A stretch of 64,000 bases of DNA, taken from positions 6,882,001 through 6,946,000 of the forward strand of contig CP075496.1 of assembly GCA_021613535.1 (NCBI GenBank). The letters run 5' to 3'. The first letter of the stretch is position 1; the number at the start of each line of letters is the position of its first letter. The notes beneath the pieces were generated by a model. That model saw only the letters and a program-made list of their open reading frames with translations. It did no database searches and was not told where the DNA came from. Both the position numbers and the translations under genes were made by a program. The DNA comes from Adineta vaga. Taxonomy: Eukaryota > Rotifera. Of this stretch, positions 44,400 to 56,400 are shown piece by piece.

Positions 44400-46964
44400 A
44401 TGTCATCATCTTTTGAATTTCCTGATCTTCTTTATCCAGAATGTTTAACATATGATGATCAACCACATGAAATCTTACTTGATCAATGGCCTGTCACTAC
44501 TATGGTTAATATAAAATCTCGTTCATATTGATATAATCTTCTTATATATATATTCAAGGATTTTTCTATCAATCGGAAATTTGTTATGCAAAAAATACCA
44601 TCATCTAGTCATATATCGACTTTCCGAGCAACTGCACCACCATTTACTTATTCAAGTAGTTAATTTCTTTTTCAAATGTAATTATCGATATATTCATTGA
44701 ATTTAGTTGCGATGGAAGATCTAACTCATATGAATAAATATACATTGTCGACTGTAAATGCGAATGCATATATTGATACTATAGATGAGCATCTAACAAA
44801 ATATTTATTTTAGAAATATAAAAATTATTCCATTCGTTTGATTGCCAAACATAATCATCTCATCTATATTACGAAAAAAAATCAACTTAGTAAAGAAAAC
44901 ATTTAATCCATGACATGTAACATTTTTCTTGTCATTCATTCATTTATTCATAGATATTCAATCATTATCAAATCATATTTATGATGAACTTTGGTCGAAT
45001 ACAACTGAACATTTATCAAATACTCGACAACGAAAACATGTAATACAATCACCTACTTCTATCAAATTACTCGATTGTAGTATTGAAGAAAATGAACAAA
45101 TATTGAACATTGTTCTTGCTAATCAAGTATATAGTCAAATAATGTCTGAATACATCGAAAAGAATTATTTACATATTTTTCTTACAGAATGGTGTGGTGT
45201 TCTATTCATATGATACAACGACGACTGACTCTAGATTAACTTCATATATTGAAACGTCAGATCATACACCAATTCTTTCATTAAAATTCAATCCATATAT
45301 ATGTTCAAATGCTATTTGTATTGATAAAAATTATCGAACTTATCTGTTCGATGACGATACATTTACTTATCTTCATCAATTAACAGATGAAAAACTTCTT
45401 TCATCTGATATTCCTCGACGAATATATCTCGATTGGGATGCTTCACCATTCTTATATACAATCGCTGATAATCATCAAGGTTCATGTCTTCTATATGATA
45501 TTCGTTTACGTAATGAATCATTCAAAGAACTTTTCAAAATCGGTTCAAATCATCCATATTTGGATAAAACAGAAATTATTCGTGGTTATGAAAAAAGTTG
45601 TATGAATCCATATCAACATGTTTTTATCACTGATTATTCATTAATCATAATTGATTCACGAATGCCTAATCGATCTGTAAGAAAGATTTTTGAATTAATA
45701 GAATATCATTCGAAATTTTATATCTTTTTTGTTTTGACAAGGCTATTCATTCTCATCATGAATTATTACGACCACCGACATCATTCACACAAATGTCATG
45801 GAACAATCAACATTTAATTTTTATCAATGATGAATTCAATACTAATGTTTTAGAATATAGCTCAGATGAACATCATCGTTTGATTCAAACAAATCCTTCG
45901 TGGGAACTCTGTCCTATATCAAATAGTCGAGTCTATTTAACAAATAATGATAGTTACAATAGAAAAGAATTATTATTAGCACAATCAATTTATTTCGATG
46001 TACCAATACGAGATATGGCTATTGTATCAAATCCAGTTAATTCAAAGTCATTTCTTCTCTTTCAAGTAATGTTTAACAACATAGATCGATTTTAGAATTC
46101 TTCAGTTACTTTTTCGTTTAACTATTTCATGTGAAAGTAATCACCTTTTCATCGTTATAGTTGAACAGTGCTGGTAATATACATGTTCAACTTCTTGATG
46201 AATTCATTGATAAAATCGACGAGAAAACATGGAATCCTGATCCCGATGATTTAATAAAGAAACCACCGGATTGTTTTCGACAAGCTATTGATTATTGGTC
46301 AACAAAGTTTGTTTTATGTGTAATTAGATTATATTTATTTTGTATAATGTTGTATTAGATTTCTCCCATTATTTCAATGTAACACTTGTTTAACATACAA
46401 TGTCGAACCAACTAATTTTACAATTGTGACACCGTTTACTGCAATGACACATAGATCATTACGTGATTTTCCAACATTTAAAAATGATCATCTATCAACA
46501 GATAAAACAATTCCAGGTAGAGATCAGAGTAAAAGGAAAATAATTTCACATATGATTGATATTTTTATTGATAGCTGAACTTACTGAATGTCCAACATGT
46601 TCATGTATGCCAGATTTAACTACACAGGGTCAAATATCTCGAGCGAAAAATTGGATTCACGGTAGATAAATCTCATTTGATTTTAAAATCTTTCTTTTGT
46701 CTCTTCTATAGATTGGAAATCACAATTAGATGATATTCAATCCGATTTGAATGTATGTTACATCTTATGCTTATTCTATGTTCATTTCCTTTATTTCTTT
46801 CATAGATTACACCATCATCAACAACATATGATTGGCGACAGGTATTTGATTACAATGAATTGAATGAAACAAATAGAGAATCAACATTATGGAATGAAAT
46901 TCATCGACCATGGTGGCCAGTAGAAAATGCAACAGCTAATCCATCTGAATCTCCGTTGGAATGA
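44400..46964 (+). CDS. WD-repeat-like protein, possibly TAF1C (RNA polymerase I TAF)
   Basis: Twelve exons (44400-44504, 44559-44655, 44707-44753, 44814-44889, 44954-45126, 45188-45676, 45742-46065, 46161-46306, 46359-46516, 46575-46661, 46712-46752, 46806-46964) encode 633 residues in one frame. The centre reads like degenerate beta-propeller blades: HTPILSLKFNPYICSNAICI, IYLDWDASPFLYTIADNHQG and YQHVFITDYSLIIIDSRMPN. The last resembles the VTD..L.LLD.R strand of TAF1C, a subunit of the SL1/TIF-IB factor. C-terminal Cys pairs (CNTCLTY, CPTCSC) may bind zinc. I infer TAF1C from this pattern and the length, but similarity is weak. A generic WD-repeat protein is the alternative. Every exon phase closes, so the gene itself is well supported. 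Confidence 0.6.
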
Positions 46965-47401
46965 GAAGCTTATTTTTGTAGTGATTATTTGTTAATTTAT
47001 TTTGTTTAATTAAAAAACTATGAAATATCAATTACTTCTGTACGAGTGATTCTTCACGATTGATAAAAAAACATATAAAACGAAAAAAAAAACACGAGGC
47101 ATTTATTGTGTCATGGAAATACGAAATCAAAATACATAATATAGAAAGTATCGTATATCTTAATCACTCATGATTTTTTATACATAAATAATGAATTACG
47201 GAAAAAAGAAAACAATAAGTCACCGAGCACGCTAAAAATAGACATTTAAATAGATGAAATAAACTGCATATTTAGTTCATAAATAAAAATAGATTGAACA
47301 ATCAAAATTAAAATACAAGTAAATCGAAATTAAAAGAATAACATAACAGACTATTTATTATAATTTATCGATTGTTAATTGTGGTTGTTGTTTGTTTGTT
47401 T
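46965..47401. other. Convergent 3' spacer
   Basis: 437 bp, very A/T-rich, lie between facing stop codons of the TAF1C-like gene and the PDZ gene. No coding signal is seen. Confidence 0.5.
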
Positions 47402-50400
47402 TTATAAATAAACGGTTTCATTCGAATGATGACCATTAGTTGTCGTCGCTGTAATAAAAAACAGATAAATTGAACATGAAATTTATGAGATAGTATTTCT
47501 TTTTCTTTAACTTACTTCGTCCTTTATGTGTTTGAACAAAAGGTAAAAGTGAATTCAAAGGAATAGCATGATGGATAGCATATCGATATCCATTGATATC
47601 AATAATTAAAATGTCTAAACTTCGATTTTGTTTACTTTTGTCAAGAATTTCTTTGATTTCATTCTCCGTTAAATATTTCACATCTTGACCATTTAATTCA
47701 AGTACAATATTACCTTTTCGAATACCATAAGCATCGGCTGATGAGCCTGATTCAACATTTTTAATATATAAAACATTATCACGACGAAATGAAAGACCAT
47801 AATCTTGTTCATGTGCATGAAAATTTAATTTACACAAACGTGGTTGCATACGATCAGTATTCGGTGACTGATAATCGAATTCAGCTCCTTCTAGATAACC
47901 ACCACGTTGTTTTAATATTTGAAAAGCTGGACCTGTTAGAGTAACGAGTGCTATTTGACCAGTTTCTTCAAATTCACGTTTAATATAGTTAATCTTTTCA
48001 TCAAAGGAATCGAAATTTTGAATATTTTTCGATTGAATATAAACAATATGATCACCTTCGGATAAACCACTAAAGAACAAAAATAAGTGAGAAATCAATA
48101 AGAATTATTTCAATACCTTCGTTTAGCTGGACTATTTGGACATACTTCGACAACAATTGGTGTATCATAATTTCGTTTTTCAATTATACGAAAACCACAA
48201 CCATTGAAATTTGAATCACGAAAAAGTACACATCTACCTAAACAAATAAATAATGGATGAGAATATTTGCATTCTAAGAAAACACAGTTTCTCTTATACG
48301 TGGTAATGGATCTGTGGGTTCAAGTGAGAAACTATTAATATCGTCTGGCATATTTGATCGATCACCATTGATTCCATTATTGTTAAGTTGTGATGATGAT
48401 TGAGTTGGAAGATTACCATAGAGATGTTCGTCATTTAAGTTTTGTAAAGATTTTCCTGAACGTTTGGTTAATATTTTGACGTTCGATGGTGCAACAAGTA
48501 GACGTACATTGCCAGTATACGCAGCAGTTATTAACAAATCAATTACCTCTAATTAAAAAGAAAGAAAATTGTTGTCGAACAGATAAATTTTATAACAATC
48601 AATTCTGTTGCTTAACCGCATGTTTGTTTATACTAGGTTTTCCTCTACTATCTAGATAATAGGACTATAAGATAGAGTCGATGTTATTTTATACCCTTCG
48701 TCGATGTGTTTTCGACATTTTGATCATTAACTTCGACTATACAATCAGCTTCTTGTAAACCATTACGTTCTAAATCATCAACAGACTGATAGATTATCGA
48801 TAAAAATGAATATTAGTATTTACCTGCGGGTGAATTTGGTTTAATATTGCGAATAATATGTTTACGATTATCAGGTGCTACGCTAAAGCCTATTTTTTCA
48901 CCAGGTTTCAACCATAAACGATAAAAACGGAGAAGTCGTTTTTCAGATACAACATCAACTGCTCCACGTGATAGAGGTCTGTCTGAACCTTTACTTATCA
49001 TTGAAGTTCCAGCTTGCTGACTTGAAGATTGATCTTTTTCATAAGGAGATGTTATTAAGTCGACTGGTTTGTCTATTTTTGACGATCCATTCGTAGCAGA
49101 TATGACTGGCGGAGTGTATGGTTCAGTCGGTGGGCGATAAGGTTTCGATATTATGTCCGTATCATTTCTGCTTCTTGTACTGCCTGGAGGTGATTCAGGT
49201 GTACGATGTCTAATCAAAGTAAAAATATTCAATAGTTTAAATATTGAAAATTAAAAAGAAATTACTTACGGAGTTATTCTGGCTTCAGGTGCTCGTGAAT
49301 CAATACGATGCTTATGGCTTTTATACCACTCATAGCCCTCTTCATCGATAACAAGTAATTCGATCTCTTTATCTTTTTTATAAATATTTCGAATATTATC
49401 TCGAAGATCTTCAAAGTCATCATTTTCAATATTTAGCCTATTTACTTCGATAATATAATCATCATTACGAATCTCTGCTTTTTGAGCTGGTGAATTTCGT
49501 TTTAAACTTTTAATTTGATAACCAGCACCACCACCAAATGTATTTGGTGATTGACTAATTTCGAAACCAAGATCACGATATGCTGACCAGGGCTAAATAG
49601 AAAATAGAATGAAATTTCTTTTTGAATTTTATTTACCCGAATAGTACAACGACGCATCTCAGGATATCTTTCAACGACAGCTGGTTTTATCGATTCTGGC
49701 TTTGTAGAAGCTGATGCTCTTCGACTTAATAATGCATCTTCATTAATAACTTCTAATGACAATGGTTCACCGCGTGATTCATTTTCAGCTGCAGACGTAC
49801 GTAGAAAACTTTTAAACGCATCGTTATTCATATTTTGAACATTTTTATTGTTAGCAGTCAAAATATAATCATTTACACGAAGGCCTTTCAATGAAGATGA
49901 GACATTCTATAGTAAGAATATGTATTTATTAAACACTATTCTTACCTTCCTGCTCAGCTGGTGAATTTGGTGTAATCTCACCAATTTGGTTAGGATATTT
50001 ACCAGACGTTTTAGTTTTGAGAATAAAACCATAACCAATTTTTTTATCACGATATAATTGATATTTTCGTCGATTTGATCGTGAAATTTCTTCTGATGCA
50101 TTTGGTTCAATGGGATTGTTCTTTGCTATTGCTGATATTCCAGATGATGGCTGAACACTTGTGTGTTGATTGGCTTTCGAATCTGATTTTGATCGAGTGT
50201 CTAGATATATGTGTACGTATAAAATAATAGTTGAAGAAGATAGAAAAAAAGAATTGTAAATAAACCTTCATCCGATGATTCGCTATCTAGAGGTGCTGTC
50301 GGCTTCGCATAATGTGACGATGGTTTTTTAACTAGTGCAGATACTCCACGTGAACCGTCTTGGTCTGATATTGGTCGCACAGGAGCTGCTGGAGACGTTG

Positions 50401-51277
50401 TATCACTATCACTATCACTATCACTATCAGTAACATTCATATAGTGATCTGAAGCGACTGGACGAGCTAAACAAAAAATATGTTAATAAGTTTTGAGTGT
50501 AATAAAGAAATTCTTTCGTGTTTCTATCTTACTAGTTGGCACTTTTTCGGATGTTTGAGCTGGTTCTAATGGCATATTGTTATTTCTGTAATGTTTATAT
50601 GTTTGTGTATCCATAACAAAAAGTTTCACATTCAACTTTGCTTTTGCTTCTCTGAGTTTCTGAAATCCAATGGAACTTACCTTATCATAAACTAATTCAT
50701 CATCAATACTAATAACTCGATCGCTTTTACGTAATCCAGCAATACTAGCCGGTGTATTTGGATGGGCTTCTTGAATAAATACACCAATATCATTTTCACC
50801 ATTAACTAATTCAAACCCAAATGATTCTTTAGCGTCCGTCAAATGTACAACACATATACGTGGAATATGTTTAGGAAAATTTGCATATTCATCCGGCATG
50901 GTTTTTGGTGCTGAAATGGTTTTGGCTTGTTTAGGATCAATTTTGATTCTTTCAGTTAAAACTTGATCATAAAAACGTTTTTCCATCACAAGTAAATCGA
51001 TTGTATCATTTTTATCTCGTGCTTTTTGGATCGACTGTGTTAATTTCTCATATTTCACTTTTTTCATATCATCTTTGTTAACAGCTAGAATAACATCATT
51101 GATTTTGAGACCAGCAGCAGCCGCTGGACTATTCGATTCAACTACTGATATACTATATGGTGGATTTGATCCCGGTTTAAGATTAAAACCAAGTCCGGTG
51201 TAATTAGACCATTTACATAATCGACAAAGTCGAAGATTGGCATCTTTCAAAGTAAATCTTCTATTTCCTGTAGCCAT
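47402..51277 (-). CDS. Seven-PDZ-domain scaffold protein (NHERF/PDZK1-like)
   Basis: Eleven exons (50533-51277, 50266-50466, 49946-50200, 49637-49884, 49270-49592, 48824-49209, 48695-48769, 48300-48548, 48117-48237, 47516-48069, 47402-47448) encode 1,067 residues. Carboxylate-binding loops mark seven PDZ domains: TGLGFNL (~30), FGFEL (~155), YGFIL (~373), LGFEI (~490), IGFSV (~695), CGFRI (~838) and YGLSF (~950). Each is followed by an NSPA..GL/ND element. Linkers are Ser/Pro-rich, including a (Ser-Asp)n run near residue 262. There are no membrane or enzymatic domains. Multi-PDZ proteins of this type cluster transporters and receptors under the membrane. Domains 2-3 and 4-5 are separated by long linkers. 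I do not assign orthology, since PDZK1 and NHERF have four and two domains. Confidence 0.82.
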
Positions 51278-52529
51278 GTCAATGCTTACTAATTGATTTT
51301 TTCAATTCAATATAAATGAAAATATCTGAAAAAAAAACGAATACTTGGTAATAAAACATCATTGCTTCTTCTCCAATATACATCCATGAAAAATTCTACC
51401 AGTCTTTGTGTATACGTATGATTACAACGAAATAACATTTCGTTTTGTTGGTTTTTTAGTCTAACCGCGAAGTTTTATTTTCTCTGTCTCTCATTCTCTG
51501 TCTATTAAAAACGAGTATAGATGTCTGATAAGAATTACATACATGTATCCAACATGTCATGTATAGTTGTGAAGAGAGAGAACATCTCCACACGTATTTT
51601 ATCTTAAAAAGATTCAAGAACAAAGAGATATTTCAACATTTTTTTTAAGTGGAAAGAATGTGAACTATGGCGTGAAACTTTCTCTTTGTTTTGTTTGAAA
51701 TATTTTCAAATTTAAATCAAATGAAAAAAGAACGAACATTCTTGATATATGAACATTTTATTATACAAGAGAGATTCGTTCATAATGAGAAACAATCGAT
51801 ATATGTCATATATTTGAAGTTTTACTTACTTGTTCTAGACATTTCTGTTTATACCTTTTTTCTTTTATTCATCTTCAATGAAAGTCCACTGAAACTTGGC
51901 CTTCATGTCTTCTCTATATTTATAGATAAAGGAGATAACAAAATATAGAAAGAGATAAAATTGTTGACAATTTCAATGCAGAAGGGAAAAAACATAAATT
52001 CATCATTGCAATTTTTTTGTTAAGAAAACGAAATTTGCAACATCGATATGTAATAAACCAATGACACGAAAATTGAGAATTTTTCTCATTGAAGAAAGTT
52101 CAATCAAAACTTATCCCATAATTACTGTTGTTGTTCTTGATTATAAATTTCTTTTCACACGATAACATGGTCGGAAGAAACAATTTACGATCTTTTACTA
52201 CTTCGAATTCAGCCAAGATAAGACTCGAACAGTTATACGCCTACGAAAACTAAAGAATTGATAAAATAGAAATTCTTTCGAAAGAAATAACTCATTCATC
52301 GATACACAATTCATGATTAACCCATAGAAATGAATCATTGTGTGTTTGTTTTTAATACTATACAATCGTATTGTGAATAATCATTTACTTGTAAAACTCT
52401 TCCGCAAAATAATATTCTATTATTTAAACATCAATGATAACTAACAACGTATGAAATATATTTAATCTTCAATATTTTATAATTGATTATTTTTATATAT
52501 AAGCAAGAAAATGAATATATCCTCTATGG
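51278..52529. other. 1.25-kb spacer upstream of the PDZ gene
   Basis: AT-rich DNA that should include the PDZ gene promoter and the HDDC3 3' UTR. The frame at 51691-51948 is Phe/Ile/Lys-rich and unspliced. I see no RNA gene or repeat. Confidence 0.45.
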
Positions 52530-53175
52530 TTATATTTGAATATTTCGTTGGAGAAATAGATTTTTTAAAATTTCATCCATTTGAGTATTATAACCAGTTA
52601 ATTGTCGGGCTATTTGTGATGACCATTCAAAATATTCTTTAACACGTTCTTCTGACCAACCCACAGGTACTGCACGATTTAAATCACGTAAATTATAAAT
52701 TTTATCAGCAAGACGAACAACAATTGCGTCGGCAGATAGTTGCTTTGCATTAACAATTTGTAAACGTTTTCGTTCACTTTTCTCTAAATTCTTATCATCT
52801 GTTAATTCCATTACAATACCTATGAAATATATATGTAGAAGTAAATTCATTGATAAAATCTCGAAAGATCAATACCAGCAATACGAGAACCAAATTCTTT
52901 TTGAAGTTCTTCAAGTGTCGTTTCTGTATCTTCGATTGTATCATGTAAAAGAGCAACCTAAGAGATATAGAATATTTTTATCTTTTGAATATTTCTTTTT
53001 GTTTTTGTCTATTACGAACAGCAAGTAAATCAAAATCATTAATACCAGCTTCATTACTTAGGATATGTGCAACTCCTATGGGATGATTTATATACGGTGT
53101 ACCATCGAGATCTTTGCGTTTTTGAAAACGATGTTTATAAGCAGCAAATTGAAGTGCGTGCATAAATTTTTCCAT
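52530..53175 (-). CDS. HDDC3: MESH1/HDDC3 homolog, metazoan SpoT-like hydrolase
   Basis: Exons are 53020-53175, 52876-52957 and 52530-52819, encoding 175 residues (human 179). The HD-domain metal ligands are visible: His in AAYKHRFQKRKD, the HD pair in VALLHDTIEDTETT and Asp in VRLADKIYNLRDL. GTPYINHPIGVA is diagnostic of the SpoT/RelA hydrolase branch. Metazoan MESH1 hydrolyses ppGpp in vitro and is an NADPH phosphatase in cells. No synthetase domain is attached. The first donor reads GTTCGT, weaker than usual but required by the phase. The ATG lies two bases after TTCATAG, a candidate trans-splice acceptor. Confidence 0.93.
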
Positions 53176-53368
53176 ATCTATGAATTAAATTTACGTTTGT
53201 TTATCAAAGCAAAAGAAGAAAAATATGATTTATTATTCCAAAAATTATTTTTTTGTTATATTTGTTAAATTTAGAAAAAAAAATATCATCTAGTCAATAT
53301 ATACAAATAGCTAGAAGAAAAAAGAATAAATAAATATATACACACATCACCGATAAGACAGAAAGAAA

Positions 53369-53388
53369 AATAAATAAATAAATAAACC
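53369..53388. repeat. (AAAT)n microsatellite
   Basis: Five AAAT/AATA units lie in the spacer between the PPIP5K stop and the HDDC3 start. Confidence 0.8.
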
Positions 53389-53447
53389 ATAATGCTAACA
53401 TAAATTAAAAGAAAAGTAAAGATAATTTTGTAATATATTTACGAGAT

Positions 53448-56400
53448 TTAACGTTCTTCATCTAAAGCTCGTTCAGGAAGTTCATTTATTGTATTGATCG
53501 AATAATCTGTTAATTTACTGTAACCAATACGTAGTTTTTTATCGTTTCCACATGAACTATTATGATTATCAACGGATTCAATACTAAATCGATTGTTTAA
53601 TCCTAAAATGAATATAAGCAATTCAAAATGAATTGAAGAATGGAAAAAGTATTAAATTACCGTAGGAGGCGAGTATAGGTGGTGTACTTGTCTTGTTTTC
53701 ATAGTTGCCATCCGTAGGAATATTAGGTGGGATAATCGAGTAAAGTTTCGTACCTGGATCCGTAATTTTACCAATAAAATCGTCGAGAATTTTATAATTT
53801 AAATTCGTATTTAAAGTTTCTAATGGTGCAACAACTATAGTATTCGAACAAATAACTAAAGAAAAACAGAAAGATTTGATTCTCGAAAGAATTGTTTTGT
53901 ATACATACGTTCAGTTTGTTTACATTCGAGTACCTTATGCAGATAAAGTGTTGATTTTGCACCACTAATAACTCTTGTACTAAAAAGACTTGTTATTGGT
54001 GGATAAGTAACTAAAATAAAACGAAAACAAATCAGAAGTAACATATCTTCCTAATAAGAAAGTTTAGTTTTCATACTTATACTTTTATCTGGTGAAGCAC
54101 CATGAATTGTATTATAATAACTATGTGGTAATGTTGATTCTAAGAAGAATAAGATAACATAGAGTATTTTAAAAACTATATATAAATAGGATTATGGAAT
54201 CAATAGGAATTAAGAAGTGAAAACTAATAAGCAACTCTACCACATATGAGCACAAAGAATCATAAGTAATAGTGATATGTATATATATATATATGTGTGT
54301 GTATAAATATGTTATTGAATAGAGAGAATCTCATAAAATATGAGCAGGTAAACCAGGTGAATCATTAAAATTGGTATTCTTTTTTAAAATCACTATTTAA
54401 AACACACGCGTAGTATATTGTACCCGAATTTCGACGTGAACAATTAAGATTATCTGTGAAATCAGGTCGTAAATAAGATCTTGTAATATAAAGGCCAAAT
54501 AGTGCACTCGATTTTCGACGTATTCTCGGCGAGGATAAAGGATATGATTCGGACTGCTGTGCGATTAAGTCTAGAAGGAATATCAAGCAGCAAACCCGTT
54601 ATTAGCAAATATAGTATGTTCTATACGAAAAAAAAACAACTAAAGGGTACATGAGACCACCACCAAAGGACATAACTACATAGATTGTGTCCCACCTAAG
54701 AGACGACGATTTAAAACCTTGCCTTTGGAAAGATAATAATAATCAAAACAGAATATTAAGAAACATTCATAGAGTGACTCTTACGTTGTAAGTCGGATTC
54801 ATCATCTTCGAGTGATTTCGGTTTCATGGCATAGTTATGATGAGAAACTAAATAAGATTAATAAAAACGAATAATCAATGAAAAAAAAAACAAATATACT
54901 TTGTTTAGAATTATAATTTAAAATATCAACATTCGTGTGTTCTGACGAACGACTTGTTGTTATTCCACTATTATTTCGATGAAGTGCTCTTGATGAAAAT
55001 GAGCGTTGTTTAATTACTCGTGGATCCGTTTTTTCTGGCGATTTAACATTACGTAGAGGAGTTATATTTGATTCATTCGATAATGTAGTTAATTGTGATT
55101 GTGGTAATGATGATGAGAGAGTTGGTTCCTGAATGATTGATAATGGGGAATCTGATATGAGTACTTTTTCTCGTTGTCTTGGTGGACTATGAGCAGCTTC
55201 ACGATTACTTTTTGGTAAAACTGTACGAGTTTTATCTATATTACATGTCACTGGATCAAACTAAACAGATAAATCAAATGTTTTTTTTTTCTCTTGTTCT
55301 TTTGAAATTAAATGAATATACGTCTGGTGGATTATCAAAACATCCATAAGCTCCGGGTGAGAAATGTAATTCCACATGAAAACGTTTTTCGGAATCTGGT
55401 TCTTCACTTGAATCTTCATATAACATAATAACAATTTGTGTTAAATAATTCAATTCAGAAACAGTATCTAGATAATCCATTGAACGTTTCCATTGTTCAT
55501 CATTTGAAGTCTAGAATTAAATAAATGCTTTCAAAATAAATCAAGCCAAAAGATAAAATTTATTTACATTCAATAAGCCACCATAACGAATAACTGTAAA
55601 AAGTGAGTGAACATGGGATTCACTTGTAAAATATAATCGTGTTCGAACATGTCGTCCAGGTGTTTGAATACCTTTGGAATAACTAAGAAAAAAAGAAAGA
55701 GAGAAGATTATTTTAGTGTTGATTCATCGAAATGTTCATTCAATGTGACATTCTGCATGCGCCAACATGCAGTTGAATATATAATTTCCGTTCAAATTAC
55801 TTTGAATTCTCTGAAAAGATGAATAAAATCCTTTTCCATTATTCAATTCGGAAATTAAATAAAAATCAAATCAATAAATAAATAAATAAATAAACGAGCG
55901 AAAGAAACAAAATACGGCAGAGATCATATGATACCTGATCGGATCTGAATCGTATTGATTCAAGTACCTATATGATGAGAGTTTTTTTGTTAAGAGAATT
56001 TATATTTATTTCATTGAACGTTTCATTATTTTTCTCTGGTAAAAGAATTCAATTGATTTTTCTTACCTTGGATCAAGTTTATTTACATGTTCATCCTGTG
56101 CTAATACACCAGTTAAATTACATTGAAGATCTACAAAGAAAACAAAAGGTAATTTAAAACACTGGCATATATAAACATACCTGCTCGAATCTTGCTGAGC
56201 AATGGTGTAATAATTCCACGTGCAATACTTAATTTTTCTTCAATAGTCATACCATATTCCTGAAAGATAGAAGAAGCAAATAAGCAATTGATCGATCAAC
56301 AATGTTTTACTTGTGGTACAACAAGATCAGCTAACGCTTTGGAATAGAGATGTAAATCAGTTGCATGTTTGAATTGTAGAACACTCTTATTGTGTAATAG

